Assembly: GCA_033675265.1 (NCBI GenBank)
Contig: JAUJYZ010000773.1
Coordinates: 338,501-402,500 of the forward strand
Source of the DNA: Actinostola sp. cb2023
Taxonomy: Eukaryota; Cnidaria; Anthozoa; Actiniaria; Actinostolidae
DNA length: 64,000 nucleotides
Direction: 5' to 3'
Below, one piece after another: positions 43,068 through 55,010 of the stretch; the stretch's first letter is position 1; each line of letters starts with the position of its first letter. The notes under the pieces are model-generated. The model made no database searches and was not told where the DNA came from. It saw only the letters and a program-made list of their open reading frames with translations. The position numbers were made by a program, and so were the translations under genes.

Positions 43068-43575
43068 TTACTGTCCCGCATAATGAATGACCGGTTTGCC
43101 GTATTTTTTAACTCGCTCGCTCCGCGTCAATATTGCTTGGATTTTATTGTGCTTAACACAATTACTAATTCAACTATTTTGCCTTTGGACGGTGTATTCA
43201 AAATTATTACTGTAAGCCGTGTTTGTGAATGCCAGCCGATATTCAAACTACACTATTTTCACTAAAACTGCTGCAAAGCGTTTTTCCCTGGTACGATATT
43301 TTTTAAACTTCGTTAATGGCCTTTTGAAGTCCCTAGTAATGTTCTGACGAGGTAAGAAGAAAATTGATCGAGCCGAAATCACCAGTTCATATTTTTGTTG
43401 TCAAAATTTGGACCTTTCGGTTGTTACGTGATTTCGGCTCGATTAATTTCCTTCTTACCTCGTCAGAACATCACTATGGACCTCAAAAGGCCATTCACGA
43501 AGTTTAAAAAAAATCGTACGAGGGAAAAACGAGGGAAAAACGGCAAACCGGTCATTCATTATGCGGGAACCACCT
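43068..43575. mobile_element. Fold-back element, TIR CCCGCATAATGAATGACCGG
   Basis: CCCGCATAATGAATGACCGG near 43072 is inverted near 43550. Inside, a second perfect pair (CTGACGAGGTAAGAAG through GATCGAGCCGAAATCAC) extends the fold, so most of the 500 bp is self-complementary. The overlapping 87-codon frame is not a gene. Confidence 0.85.
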
Positions 43576-44064
43576 AAGTGACTTGATATTGCGGCCACGA
43601 AAAGCAGACCAGAGAGGGCGCGACTGTATGTAATATTTGTTTCATGTCTTTACACAAACTGACCTCTATATTGGAGGCCTAAGCCCTAAGCCTAAGGCAT
43701 GCATGAGAGGTTGTGAGAGGGAAGAAGGACTTCCGGTACTTGCTCAAATGATAGAATATTTTACTGACGTAAAAGTTTAGAACAGGAACCGTTACGATTA
43801 TATTTTACTACAAATACAAACTACCTGTTTTAAAAGTGTCTTGTACCTGATAAAACTTCGCCAAATAGACTACTCCAATAAAACCGATTAATTAAGCGGT
43901 CTAAGAAGAAGGTAGCCAGATAAAGGTACGGATTAGGGGCCGGCCTTGCTGGCCTTTTGGCTATGACGTAGTTTTATATAGCACCGACCGGAATATCTTC
44001 GCCCTATACGTAAGTCGCGAATCGCCCCATTTATGATATTTGCGCCAAGAAAATATTACAGTAA
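43576..44064. other. No supported gene
   Basis: Unique-looking sequence with CCTAAGCC-type short repeats near 43680. I see no coding or structural signal. Confidence 0.5.
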
Positions 44065-45210
44065 CACAGGAAGCCCAACGGTCAAACAATTACCTTCTTG
44101 GAAGTCAATAGAATGGGGAGTTTGCAGTATTTTTTTTAAATATTTGTAAAGAGCACACCAAAGTTAGCAAAAGTTGAAATTTTGAAGTAATTTAATTCGA
44201 TGAATAGAGTGAAAGTTATGGGCAACCGAAGTTGGCTTTACGGTGGTGGGCAAGCTGTTGCCGCCCATAACTTTCGCCCCATTCATCGAAGATCGAAATT
44301 ACTTCAAAATTTCAACTTTTGCTAACTTTGGTGTGCTCTTTTCAAATATTAAATTTTTGTTTTTTTTGGATTAAAATTTAAAATGTCACGCAACACCTGC
44401 AATTATGCTACTAACGCGAAAGGGAAAAAACAGGCTTTTCCGATTTAGGGCAATGTACGTTGACGGTACAACACAGGGAACCCAATAGTCAATTTCCGAT
44501 TTGAAAGCACAGGTAGCCCAAACTCAACACATTTGAATAAAAGAAAAGAAAAACTTTATTGGGTGAATAACTAGAATTACAAAAGTAATTTTCATCTAGT
44601 ATAGGCCCATATTTACGTCGTAAATAAATAAACTGAACAAATCACACCACAGGAAGCCCACACCATGGCTATAGCCTGGCATGAAATAGATTCGAATGAA
44701 TACATTCTCACAATTAAATTTATTGCTGCGTATTGCTGCGAGTAGCGAAACTAATCTGGTGGGCTTCCTGTGTTGAGATGGGGTTCCTGTGGCGGATTCT
44801 CATATTGGCTGCAAATCGAGATTTGTGTTCCCTTATCGTGCAAGATGATTTTCGGAGCATGTACTACATACTACAGGGCCGTAACCGCTAGTACGGAAAC
44901 CGGACCACTTTTCGAATAAAACAGTTTCAATTTATTTACATTTTTAATTTTTTGGATATTTTTTATGAAAAATAAAGATTGAAAACCACTCATAAACTCC
45001 ACTCAAAAACTGGCGGCTACTGCCCTGTACTACTGTGCATAAATCGTCTCCCTTATATTCTTCAGTGTAGTACGTACTAATATTCAAGACTGGCTTTTGA
45101 TTAAACGTGATGAAAAGGAAGATGTGTGTATTATCAAGCGAAATAAATTCATGTTTTATCACTCGACAGAAAGCCACGTGTGTCGCCAATTTGAAGCACA
45201 GGAAGCCCAA
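44065..45210. mobile_element. Cluster of CACAGGNAGCCCAA-ended elements
   Basis: Forward copies of the end word are at 44065, 44472, 44508, 44647 and 45197; inverted copies at 44760 and 44779. Candidate pairs are 44647-44772 (126 bp, CACAGGAAGCCCAC on both ends) nested within 44472-44792. Between 44800 and 45190 I see no gene. Confidence 0.6.
44126..44352. mobile_element. Fold-back MITE, about 100-bp arms
   Basis: AGAGCACACCAAAGTTAGCA with the following AAAGTTGAAATTTTGAAGTA is mirrored at 44280-44345. The loop is at GCAACCGAAGTTGGC. It lies among the CACAGGNAGCCCAA elements. Confidence 0.85.
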
Positions 45211-45284
45211 ACATATGTCTACATTTGCTGAAATGCCTAATAGAATGCGTGAATGTGCACAGTTACATTTTGCAACTAATTCAA

Positions 45285-45646
45285 CCACAGGCAGCCCAAG
45301 CAATTGTCTTGTATATTACAGTAAATGTATGGGTCGAAAATATCGTAAAATTGGTTTGTAATAACTTGACTAACCTTTGTCTGTAGTTGTTTTTGATATT
45401 ATGTAGATCCTTTCTAGCTGGTTTTTAGCCGTTTTAAGGTTTTCTTCAGATTTTTCTCTTACTACTGGTGGGGAGAAAAATCCAAAAAAAACCTTAAAAC
45501 GGCTAAAAACCAGCTAGAAAGGATCAACATAATATCAAAAACAACTACAGACAAAGGTTAGTCAAGTTTATTACAAACCAATTTTACGATATTTTCGACC
45601 CATACATTTACTGTAATATACAAGACAATTGCTTGGACTGCCTGTG
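45285..45646. mobile_element. Near-perfect fold-back MITE, CCACAGGCAGCCCAAG ends
   Basis: Two arms of about 165 bp pair almost completely, from the CCACAGGCAGCCCAAGCAAT end through ATATTACAGTAAATGTATGG to TTTTTAGCCGTTTTAAGG, with a short loop at CTTACTACTGGTGGGGA. ATTCAA lies directly outside both ends, a probable target duplication. Confidence 0.9.
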
Positions 45647-45754
45647 ATTCAACTCGCAGCACTTCACTTTCTATTAGAAACGACTAGTTACTCGTGCCCA
45701 GGCCTTTGGCCGGCACGAGTTGAAAAACACAGCCCGTATTTTTTTGTTTTGTTC

Positions 45755-46345
45755 GGCGTCGCGAATCTGTAATCGAGTGAGACTGGGAAGAGATATTACA
45801 AACCAATCAGGAAGCACCGGAGGTCAAGGGGCAAGTTCAGCTGTCAAATTCACTCGCGTAAAGATCTCAAGCAGGTCTTCACTTAGTTCGATTAAAACTG
45901 TTCAAGATTTTAGCACTTTCTGAAATAGTGAACCCCAAATCTAGGTATGTTTTTTCGATTTTGCTAGCACTCTTAACCGTCTTAACCAGCCGTTTATACA
46001 AATTCTGAGCTGGCCGGTATTACGTTGTCGAGTGCCGGGCGATTCCAAATTCTGCATCAGGGTGTTCTACCGAGTCAAGTAGTGAATACACCTATGATGA
46101 CTAAACACAATCTGTAATCGAGTTGGACTGGGAACGAGACCACGAAAAGAAAAAAACATTTGAACGAAGTATGTTTAATACGCTTATCTCACATACAAAC
46201 TCATACGCCGTTAGCGGTAGACCTACTCTAAAAGATGTCAAGCGTTTTCGGACCAGGTCGTTCCGCGGACTCAAAATCATATCTGAAAAATCTGAAAAAA
46301 ACTTAGCAAAATCTTGTGAGTCTGCAATGGAGTGAGACTGGGAAC
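45755..46345. repeat. Three dispersed copies of a TCTGTAATCGAGTGAGACTG module
   Basis: TCTGTAATCGAGTGAGACTG and variants occur at about 45765, 46110 and 46318, each followed by GGAA. One spacer holds a 70-codon open frame (46123-46335) rich in Arg/Lys/Ser. It could be a degenerate repeated element; I do not recognise it. 46.35-47.19 kb shows no supported gene. Confidence 0.5.
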
Positions 46346-47189
46346 GTGTGTGTCTGTCAGTTCAGTTCGCGAATATCTTAGGCCGTGTTAACACTAATGT
46401 TGACATCGAGCGAAGCCAGTCGCTACGTAGCGACCATCGTTCCTGATCTCTTCGTTCTTCACAGCTCCCTCACGAATGGAAGGTGGAGGCCCATAAGTAT
46501 GTGTCTTTCGTGCTGCAGTGCATCCCAGTATAGTACTCAATCGCACCAGGGCACGAATGAACGCTTGTAAAGCGTCTAGTCTTTTTAAAAAAAATTCACA
46601 GAATTTCCGGTTACAGCAAGAGAGTATATAAATTTATACACGTTAGTGTAGCTTACTACTGTTACTAGTGCGTGCGGAACAAAATACGTCATGGGTATTT
46701 ATAAAGAACGAATGATCGCGAAAGAACGATCGATCAAACAAAGTGATATGAGATCTGCTGAATTTGAGTGCAAACACTAAAACTGTGCAACCGTACTAAC
46801 TAATTAGTGCTAAATAGCACTAATGAAACAATAGAAAACATAGGACACTATCAAAAGACCATGAGGGACAGAGAGGGAGTCTCGCGGTCTATTTTTAGAA
46901 ACCAAGTGGCGGACGCCAATGGAAAAAAATTTCCGGCACCCATAAACTCTGTCAGTGGAGCTGTGCTGCGCTAATACTGTTACAAATTGTGTAGTACGTA
47001 ACACAGTATGTAGATTTACAACACTTAAAGTGGTTTGAAACACGTTTTGAGCAGGATGTTTTTCTTCATTTTGAATGTCCTGATAGTGCGCGCGCAGCTG
47101 TTGGTGGTGTGATTTGTAAAGCGCAGAATAACTGAAAAGGCGAAAATGACAAAAATCAAGCCAAAAATGTCAATTGGTACACAATATTA

Positions 47190-47385
47190 CAGTGTGGACA
47201 CTCGAACCGTGAACACTTCAAGTTTTTTTCGAACTTTTTTTTTCGCATCTCAAATGGAGCATGGAGTTTTTAAAATACACTTAGTGATCAAAATAAATCA
47301 TTTTTCTAATCAATTTGCTCAGTGGATAATTTATAAATATGTGTTAGAAAAAACCTAAGTGTTCACGGTTCGAGTGTTCACACTG
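47190..47385. mobile_element. Mariner-type MITE, CAGTGTGGACACTCGAACCG
   Basis: CAGTGTGGACACTCGAACCG and its near-inverse (CGAGTGTTCACACTG) bound 196 bp, flanked by TA on each side, with terminal similarity of about 36 bp. Typical of a TA-inserting MITE. Confidence 0.85.
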
Positions 47386-47420
47386 TAGCACTGTTTCACT
47401 GTTTTGCATTACTGTAAACT

Positions 47421-47935
47421 ATGTATTACGTGGACGATAAATTTTACCAAATGGCATTAGCCAATCAGCGTAAAGCTGGTGACCGGAAGTCAGCATCACA
47501 TACTCAGGGAAAACACCGCATTTTCGAAGCTTCGAGAAGAAAATATTGTTCCTCATTCATGAACCGCGGAGGAATTGATAATCATCATATGACATCCGAC
47601 AAGCTTAGCCGATTGTCGATCCATCCTGATAAAAACAATAGTCCTGAAGCAGACGGGAGATTCAAACACATTTTGTATGATCAGTAAATTGTCTTTAATA
47701 ACCACACTCTAGAATCAAACATGACAATTGATCCTTGGTAAAGGGCTACCACTACTAAACAACCTCAACCAAACAGCATATCTCTACAACATCTATCATC
47801 AGAAGCAGAAGCAACTCATTTGCGAGTCGTTTCCAAGAGACTAGAAAAAATGAATTTCTAGATCCTTCTGCACCGCGTGCCACGACAGATGTCTTGCAGG
47901 TTAACGCTGTCATTATGATCATGTTGTTTGATTGA
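47421..47935 (+). pseudogene. Possible J-domain gene remnant
   Basis: An 88-codon frame (47421-47687) starts MYYVDDKFYQ and ends LSRLSIHPDKNNSPEADGRF-KHILYDQ. HPDKN followed by SPEA..RFK..L matches the helix II-loop-helix III part of DnaJ J domains, with the HPD needed to stimulate Hsp70. After the stop the same frame continues coding-like with further stops (SLQHLSSEAEATHLRVVSKR), and a shifted frame follows to about 47935. This pattern suggests a decayed J-protein gene. It is not a copy of the DNAJB gene at 53-55 kb. Confidence 0.35.
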
Positions 47936-48127
47936 CGGTCGACTATTTTCCAACTTGAAGACAAAAGTCACCCAATATAAGACCCGTATGTTTTATGGCG
48001 GGATTCCTGTGGAAGGAACACGACGTCACACTAAAACGGTCTATCGTGCGATCTTTCGCGAGAATCCGGTGTCCATTGATTTAGTACTTGACTAGAGTAC
48101 ACTCATTTTAAAGTGCACTTAGCCGAA

Positions 48128-48258
48128 TGGACCAGTTTTTTAGTAGGCCAGGAGCCCATAAGCTCCCGAGTAGGCTCAGTATCCAGCCGCTGGGGTTTCA
48201 TGCGCCCGCGAAACCTCAGCGGCTGGATACTGCATGAGCCTAGTTTTTTAGTGGGACA
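48128..48258. mobile_element. Palindromic MITE, AGTTTTTTAGT ends
   Basis: CAGTTTTTTAGT / TAGTTTTTTAGT occur near both ends, and CAGTATCCAGCCGCTGGGGT pairs with its inverse (CCTCAGCGGCTGGATACTGC). It includes CAGGAGCCCATAAG, the end word of the 36977 hAT element. Confidence 0.7.
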
Positions 48259-48560
48259 ATTTTTGAAATATATTGTTTTCACAAAGTGAAAAGACAAAAT
48301 AACTCATTGCAAACACGCTATGTAGAAAATAAAATGTTTTTAGAGGATAAAATCGATGTGGAATCGTTACTTGAATCATCTGAATATACATCATTTGTCT
48401 AGATATACTATACAGGGCCCCTCTGGATACCAGCTTCGGCTGAATAAAATAAAAAATAAAAAATAAAAAATTAAGTTTGTTTGATTGATTGAACACTACC
48501 AAAGGTGTTTTTAAAAGGCCACGCCCAAAATGAAAGGTTTTTCTATTCTCGATCATTTGT

Positions 48561-48575
48561 CTTCTAGAAGCTTCA
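48561..48575. promoter_or_regulatory. Heat-shock-element-like site
   Basis: CTTCTAGAAGCTTCA contains three alternating pentamers (nTTCn nGAAn nTTCn), a perfect HSF consensus. No gene start is evident beside it, so function is doubtful. Confidence 0.3.
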
Positions 48576-48767
48576 AAGGAAGGCGGATGTTCTTACGTAC
48601 GAAGCGGCTACAATCACGCGAAATTCACGATTCGCAGTTTGACTCCAAATTCTGAACTGACTCACCGGCTCCTTTACATAAGAGCACCTGCTGAGACGAA
48701 CAAGACGATAAGGGAGGGGACGGTGGGGGCATCGACAAAGGTCAAAATCCTACTACGTCCCAGAGCC

Positions 48768-48866
48768 TCCTAGTCTCCTATGCACCCGTTCTTAGTTTCG
48801 GGATCCCTGTTCTCCCTCTCCCTCTCCCTCTCCCGAAACTAAGAACGGGTGCATAGGAGACTAAGA
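48768..48866. mobile_element. Hairpin, CCTATGCACCCGTTCTTAGT
   Basis: CTCCTATGCACCCGTTCTTA-GTTTCGGGA is followed by about 30 bp with CTCCCT repeats and then its exact inverse. A small palindromic element. Confidence 0.85.
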
Positions 48867-49059
48867 GCCTCCCAGCGTCGTCCCACTCAGTCGGGAACAT
48901 GAAAGACACACTGAAAACAAACAACACCCCAAACATCTAAACAAAAAGTACAAAAGCAACTATATACGGTCTATTTTGTACGGTGGCTCCAAAGGGACAT
49001 CCGAGATAGAACATAACTACGAGATAAATCGTTCAAAAAGTACGAATGATACAGCGAAA

Positions 49060-49480
49060 ATCTTCGAGATAAAAAATCTTCGAGATAAAAAATCTTCGAG
49101 ATAAAATCTTCGAGATAAAATCTTCGAGATAAAAAATCTTCGAGATAGCAAATCTTCGAGATAAAAAATCTTCGAGATAGCAAATCTTCGAGATAGCAAA
49201 TCTTCGAGATAAAAAATCTTCGAGATAAAAAATCTTCGAGATAGCAAATCTTCGAGATAGCAAATCTTCGAGATAGCAAATCTTCGAGATAGCAAATCTT
49301 CGAGATAAAAAATCTTCGAGATAAAAAATCTTGAGATAGCAAATCTTCGAGATAGCAAATCTTCGAAATAGCAAATCTTCGAGATAGCAAATCTTCGAGA
49401 TAGCAAATCTTCGAGATAGCAAATCTTCGAGATAGCAAATCTTCGAGATAAAAAATCTTCGAGATAGCAAATCTTCGAGT
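49060..49480. repeat. 16-bp minisatellite, left arm of the palindrome
   Basis: About 26 copies of AAATCTTCGAGATAGC with AAAA variants (AATCTTCGAGATAAAA) and occasional 2-bp-shorter units. Its SKICYLEDLLSRRFAI-type frames are artefacts. Confidence 0.95.
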
Positions 49481-50297
49481 TGTACATATGAGATTGGGTC
49501 CCATAAACCTCTTCCATGAGCCTGCGTTCCTTATGTATCAGTTATGGTCAAAGAAGCCTGCAGTGAGGCACAAGTACCCGACGATTTTCCTTTAAAAACG
49601 CTTCCAAATTACGTTCCTTGCCTTGGGATTTCAACAACAGCTACACATGAATGTAGTATCCTTTAGCCGTCAACTAAATATGTTATTCTCAAAACCGGAT
49701 AAAAAGCGTTCTCCATGAAACTAGTCACTATAGTCCACGTGACAAACACAAAATCATTGGTTGATACTTTCAGCTGATTTATATACTGCCTACTGGGAGA
49801 ACTTTTTGGAGAATGTGAATGACTGTATATGTTGTATTAAAAGTCAACTGATACCTGGGGTATGCCCAGATTTCCAAATGAAACTCAAATGAAATTATGT
49901 ACAAGCGCAATCAATACATACGGTTCTGAATACAACATATACAGTCATTCACATTCTCCAAAAAGTTCTCCCAGTAGGCAGTATATAAATCAGCTGAAAG
50001 TATCAACCAATGATTTTGTGTTTGTCACGTGGACTATAGTGACTAGTGTCATGGAGAACGCTTTTTACCCGGTTTTGAGAATAACATATTTAGTTGACGG
50101 CTAAAGGATACTACATTCATGTGTAGCTGTTGTTGAAATCCCAAGGCAAGGAACGTAATTTGGAAGCGTTTTTAAAGGAAAATCGTCGGGTATTTGTGCC
50201 TCACTGCAGGCTTCTTTGGCCATAACTGATACATAAGGAACGCAGGCTCATGGACGAGGTTTATGGGACCCAATCTCCCTCATTCACATATGTACAA

Positions 50298-50725
50298 CTC
50301 GAAGATTTTTTATCTCGAAGATTTGCTATCTCGAAGATTTGCTATCTCGAAGATTTGCTATCTCGAAGATTTGCTATCTCGAAGATTTGCTATCTCGAAG
50401 ATTTGTTATCTCGAAGATTTGCTATCTCGAAGATTTGCTATCTCGAAGATTTGTTATCTCGAAGATTTGCTATCTCGAAGATTTGCTATCTCGAAGATTT
50501 GCTATCTCGAAGATTTGCTATCTCGAAGATTTGCTATCTCGAAGATTTTTTATCTCGAAGATTTTTTATCTCGAAGATTTGCTATCTCGAAGATTTGCTA
50601 TCTCGAAGATTTGCTATCTCGAAGATTTGCTATCTCGAAGATTTGCTATCTCGAAGATTTGCTATCTCGAAGATTTTATCTCGAAGATTTTTTATCTCGA
50701 AGATTTTTTATCTCGAAGATTTTCG
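50298..50725. repeat. 16-bp minisatellite, right arm of the palindrome
   Basis: The same unit in the opposite orientation (ATTTGCTATCTCGAAG) with a similar number but a different order of variants. The two arrays have therefore evolved or been corrected separately. Confidence 0.95.
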
Positions 50726-51065
50726 CTGTATCATTCGTACTTTTTGAACGATTTATCTCGTAGTTATGTTCTATCTCGGATGTCCCTTTGGAGCCACCGT
50801 AATTTTGGGTGTTTTGAATTATCAGTGAATTGTTGATGCATGACGTTCGTGAAGCAAGCAGTACTCAGTTCTAGTTTGCGGGAGTGAGTTTGATGGATAG
50901 ATAAGCTTACTGTAGTATTTTATTACTACAGATAGTAATATTAAAATATTAAAATATTACTATCTACAATCATCGACAAAAGTACTTGGGACACCATGCT
51001 ATAAATTCAATTTTTTAATGTTATGAACTGATAGGCAAGACTTTTGCCTTTGTGTAACCTTATTT

Positions 51066-51066
<1 letters not shown>

Positions 51067-51098
<32 letters not shown>

Positions 51099-51179
51099 AA
51101 CAATGTTGTTCAGCAGGAAAGTGCTCGGCAGAAAGAAATTGAGAATTCCAAAACAAATCAAACAAATCAACATTGCAAT

Positions 51180-51228
<49 letters not shown>
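51067..51228. repeat. Poly(C) and poly(G) runs as inverted ends
   Basis: A 30-base C run (51067-51096) and a 49-base G run (51180-51228) flank about 83 bp containing TTTGTT/AACAAA words. This resembles the element at 58641-59144, also bounded by poly(C) and poly(G). Confidence 0.85.
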
Positions 51229-51229
<1 letters not shown>

Positions 51230-51510
51230 GGGTATTTCTTTTGCACACTGTAAGGTCAAACTGTCCCAACACTTTTGTCGAAGATTGTACATGACTAGAA
51301 GTGTTGCTACGTAGCATGCAACACAAGTATGTCAAGGTGACGCGCGTGAAACACTTAAATGTTAAAAGATCGATTTTTAAAGCAAAGATGCTTTCTTTGG
51401 TTTCTCTCCTAATCGTTACTTTGCCGCTCAGTTTTATGACCACATTTGATTGTTTATAAGTGTAACCATAGTAACTGATGCTATGGTTCATTGTGAGCAT
51501 TCACATTAAG

Positions 51511-52183
51511 CCCATGCTAGCCTGCGTGGTGGCCCAAAGGGTAGGGATCGGAAGGACTAGGGAACAGAGGGACTAGGCTGGGATCGGAGGGTCTAGGGAT
51601 TGGATTGACTAGGGATCGGAGGGACTAGGGAACAGAGGGACTAGGCTGGGATCGGAGGGTCTAGGGATCGGAGGGTCTAGGGATCGGAGGGACTAGGGAT
51701 CAGAGGGATTAGGGATCAGAGGGACTAGGGATCGCAGGGACTAGGGATCGGAGGGACTAGGGATCAGAGAGACCTGGGATCAGAGGGACTAGGGATCAGA
51801 GCGACTAGGGATCAGAGGGACTAGGAATCGGAAGGGAATAGGGATCAGTGGGACTAGGGATCAGAGGGACTAGGAATCGGAGGGAATAGGGATCGGAGGG
51901 AATAGGGATCGGAGGAATAGGGATCGGAGGGAATAGGGATCAGAGGAACTAGGGATCAGAGAGACCTGGGATCGGAGGGACTAGGGATCAGAGGGACTAG
52001 GAATCAGAGGGACTAGGAATCGGAGTGAATAGGGATCGGAGGGAATAGGGATCGGAGGGAATAGGGATCGGAGGGACTAGGGATTGGAGGGACTAGGGAT
52101 TGGAGGCAGGAGGACTTCCCTCCTCTCCTCAGTCCCCCTCCCTCCAATCCCTGGGAGGGACACCACACAGGCTAGCCCATGTA
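51511..52183. mobile_element. TIR-bounded element filled by a 16-bp minisatellite
   Basis: CATGCTAGCCTGCGTGGTG at the left and CACCACACAGGCTAGCCCATG at the right are inverted. Between them, 51540-52117 holds about 36 copies of GGGATCAGAGGGACTA with CGG, GAATA and ACCTG variants. A short CT-rich inverse (CCCTCCTCTCCTCAGTCCCC) follows the array. Confidence 0.85.
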
Positions 52184-52950
52184 AGCACATTAATCTTGCA
52201 GGCAAAATGCAAGCATCAGCACTAGCAGAACATGAAAACAACTAGATTCTCACTTATGCTTGCATTGAGCCATTTTCATATTGAAGTAATACCCTTATAT
52301 GCTTGTCATGCATATCAAGCTACGAAACTAAGCAAATTTCACACATCAAGCGGTCAACAAGCACCGTTTGGCTGCTGGGGATACAGTCAGGTTTCATATA
52401 GGTCAAGATATTTCAGGTTTATGTCCATTAATAATTATTATCTGCAATGGATTTTCCTGGATGACAAACCAATTTAAAATATAATTCAAGACCAATGTTA
52501 AACAATAAACTCTTTTCTTACTTACACAAAACAATAGTCTATAAATTCTCAGACTGCATTTTTAAAGACAGACTGTTGATCAGTAATATTCTCTAGTATA
52601 TGTACATAATTATATAACTGCTGATCTCAATCTTATGGTCCTGTATGTACTAAAGATGCATGTGAGAAAATTGCTGAAATGATTAAGATGTCCTTTTCCC
52701 AAAAAATTAATTTCACTTTGAAGATGAAAAATTCCCAAATTGATACTATAAAATAAAATAAATCTTTGGATACCTTAATTACTCTTAATTTTCTTACAAA
52801 TCAAATTGCTTTGAAATGATAATATTGTTAAAATATCCTCTAATGATATCCTGAATATTTATAGGCACACAATAATTTAAGTATCTATGAAGTGAGATGC
52901 GACATTCCTAATAAACTTCTTGAATCACTGTGAGTCTATATGGTTGAATT
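52184..52950. other. Presumed 3' flank of the DNAJB gene
   Basis: AT-rich unique sequence with no supported gene. It presumably contains the DNAJB 3' UTR. Confidence 0.5.
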
Positions 52951-54841
52951 CTAGAATGGCAAGGATGCAAGAAACTCCTTTTGTTCATTGGATAGATTTG
53001 TAGGAAATGCTACGTCAAATGCAACAATCATGTCCCCTCTTTCACCGTTCCTTTTAGGAATTGGTAGACCTTCTCCTGGTATTTTTTTTTGAGTTCCTGG
53101 TTGGATGACTTCATTTACTTGGATAGATAACAGTCTTCCATCAATTGTCGGTACACTGATCATACAACCAACTAATGCATCTCGTAAATTCAGTTTTGCA
53201 ACATAAAGTAAGTTGTTGTCAGGATCTCTATTGAAATACTGATGAGGTTTGTCCGTCACAACAAAGATAATATCCGCAGCAAGAACTCCAGGCTTCATAT
53301 CGCCTTCTCTAGGGAAGGTTATCTTGGTCCCTGCTTTCCAACCTGGTTTTACGTCAATTTGAAGGATTTTTTCCTCTTGAACATAGGTATTAGTTGGAGA
53401 TAAAACTCTGTGATTAATTTTAAGTTTTTTTGTACAGCCGTTGAATAATTCCTCTAGTGTCACAGGTAATGGCTGTTCAATAGGGGGGTCCTGAGGTGTC
53501 TCCTGTTTACTAAATGGATCACGAGGAGAACCAAAATCACACCTCTCGCCAAAGCTTTTCCATCCATATGCCTCTGAGCTTGATGTATGTGATTCAAAAA
53601 CTTTGCAGAAATTATCCCCACTAGTACTGAGGCCATCATAGAAGAAGAAATCAAATTCTGAAATCAAAAGGGGGAAGCAGGAATTTTTAACAACAAACTA
53701 AAAATTATTTTCACTTTAAAGATTATTATTATTATTATTATTATCATTAAAACTTCCTATGAATTTTAATTAACACTTATAAACACCATTGTAATCACCC
53801 AATTTATTTTTATTTAGACAAAATATCTACACAAAATATCTATAATTTAAACTCAGAGAGAATACTCCCAGTACATATGTAGTATGTATTCAATTTTGCG
53901 GCGACTTCTGCACTGGGAAGCACAAAAGACACCACCGTACGTACCCCCTGCCACTTGTTATCTCAATTGTTGAGTCACAGTGCGAACGTATCCAAACAAA
54001 TACCAGTATAAGGGCTAAAGTCATGCGATACAGACTTGACGTTGTTCTAGAACATATCCAACGTAGTCACGCGTGCATAAACAGTTATGAAAACGCAACA
54101 ATCGATCTTGGTGTAAATATACCAATATTATGAACGCTACTTGGCAAATCGCGCGGGAAAATATCCCAGTAACTAACAAAAATATAATTTTCCAAGTATT
54201 TCTATTGATGTTATGATAAAATATATATACGATATAAACTCTATTTCAGAGCCAAACTTCGCCTGTTATTGGATGACCCTCATAGTAGGAGATGTCTTAT
54301 AGAAAACACTGATAAAACAGTGAACGATTGGCCTCTCAAGACAGTAATCCAATTCAAAGCGGTTCGGTTGAAAGTGGTCAAAATAGAAGAGATATTTTAC
54401 ATTACTGACACATATCTCACTACTAGGGGAGGGTGGGACGAATAACACGATCATCACTACCACTAGCGAAGTATAAAAGAGAAGTTACAGTTAACACTGC
54501 CAATACTACAACTATACCACCAATAGATTACCTTTAAACGGATCCTCATCAGCAAACACTTCTCTGAACACTTTCATGGGATCGTCAAAGGGGAATCCAC
54601 CACCGCGATTACCGAAGTTTCCAGTTAGGCCCTCTTCGCCCCACATATCGAATATGTCACGTTTCTTTGGGTCAGCTAATACTTTATATGCTTCGGAAAT
54701 CAATTTAAACTTGTCTTCGGCGCCTTGGTTTTTGTTTTTATCTGGGTGGTACAATCTGGCCTGTTTCTTATATGCTTTCTTTATATCGTCGGATGAAGCA
54801 TTTCGCGGTACGCCAAGAACAGCGTAGAAATCGCGACCCAT
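52951..54841 (-). CDS. DNAJB: DnaJ homolog subfamily B (class II Hsp40), two exons
   Basis: Exon 1 54841-54532, donor AAAG|GTAATC; exon 2 53657-52951 after TTTTGATTTCAG; 338 aa, the usual length of the DNAJB1/4/5 group. Residues 3-70 are a J domain with YHPDKN (HPD at 32-34) that would stimulate Hsp70 ATPase. A Gly/Phe stretch follows ([15 protein letters not shown]), then a linker and two beta-barrel C-terminal domains, recognisable from [34 protein letters not shown] and [10 protein letters not shown]. It is a cytosolic/nuclear co-chaperone delivering clients to Hsp70; there is no signal peptide or zinc finger. It is transcribed divergently from the BAG gene, and a perfect heat-shock element lies 170 bp upstream. 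The intron (53658-54531) contains a short ATT tract. Orthology within the 1/4/5 group is unresolved. Confidence 0.95.
54044..54053. promoter_or_regulatory. Two-unit heat-shock-type palindrome in the DNAJB intron
   Basis: GTTCTAGAAC, two inverted pentamers only. TTCTAGAA also occurs at 52949, 55017, 59394, 60717 and 60925 within this 8-kb region. Alone it is weak evidence of HSF binding. Confidence 0.3.
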
Positions 54842-55010
54842 TTGGTCTCTAGTTGGCTAGAATGTCCACTGGCTTTACAATTGAGTCTTTGCTCTTCAAG
54901 ATGTGTTTAAAATGTTGGTCTATAGCGACAAGAACAAGACGATGTTAGCTCGACATATCCAATTGTTGTGTTGTAGCCTACATGACTATCGATTCACTTT
55001 CCCCCCATTT

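Larger units (their letters stand above)
48981..50799. mobile_element. Giant palindrome (1.8 kb) with TA flanks and internal minisatellite arms
   Basis: The left arm, 48981-about 49845, is the reverse complement of about 49925-50799, around a short unpaired centre near 49850-49925. It starts CGGTGGCTCCAAAGGGACAT, ends with the exact inverse, and is flanked by TA on both sides. The arms carry small differences (right-arm insertion CCTCATTCA near 50280, several substitutions, different array variants), so this is not a simple mirror artefact. Each arm holds a 16-bp minisatellite. No transposase. Confidence 0.9.

Noticed and set aside
44944..45361. 119- and 84-codon frames on opposite strands
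   Set aside because: They overlap each other and the CACAGGNAGCCCAA elements; no motif or splice support.
48971..50836. SKICYLEDLLSRRF-type frames on both strands
   Set aside because: 16-bp array inside the giant palindrome, open in three frames.
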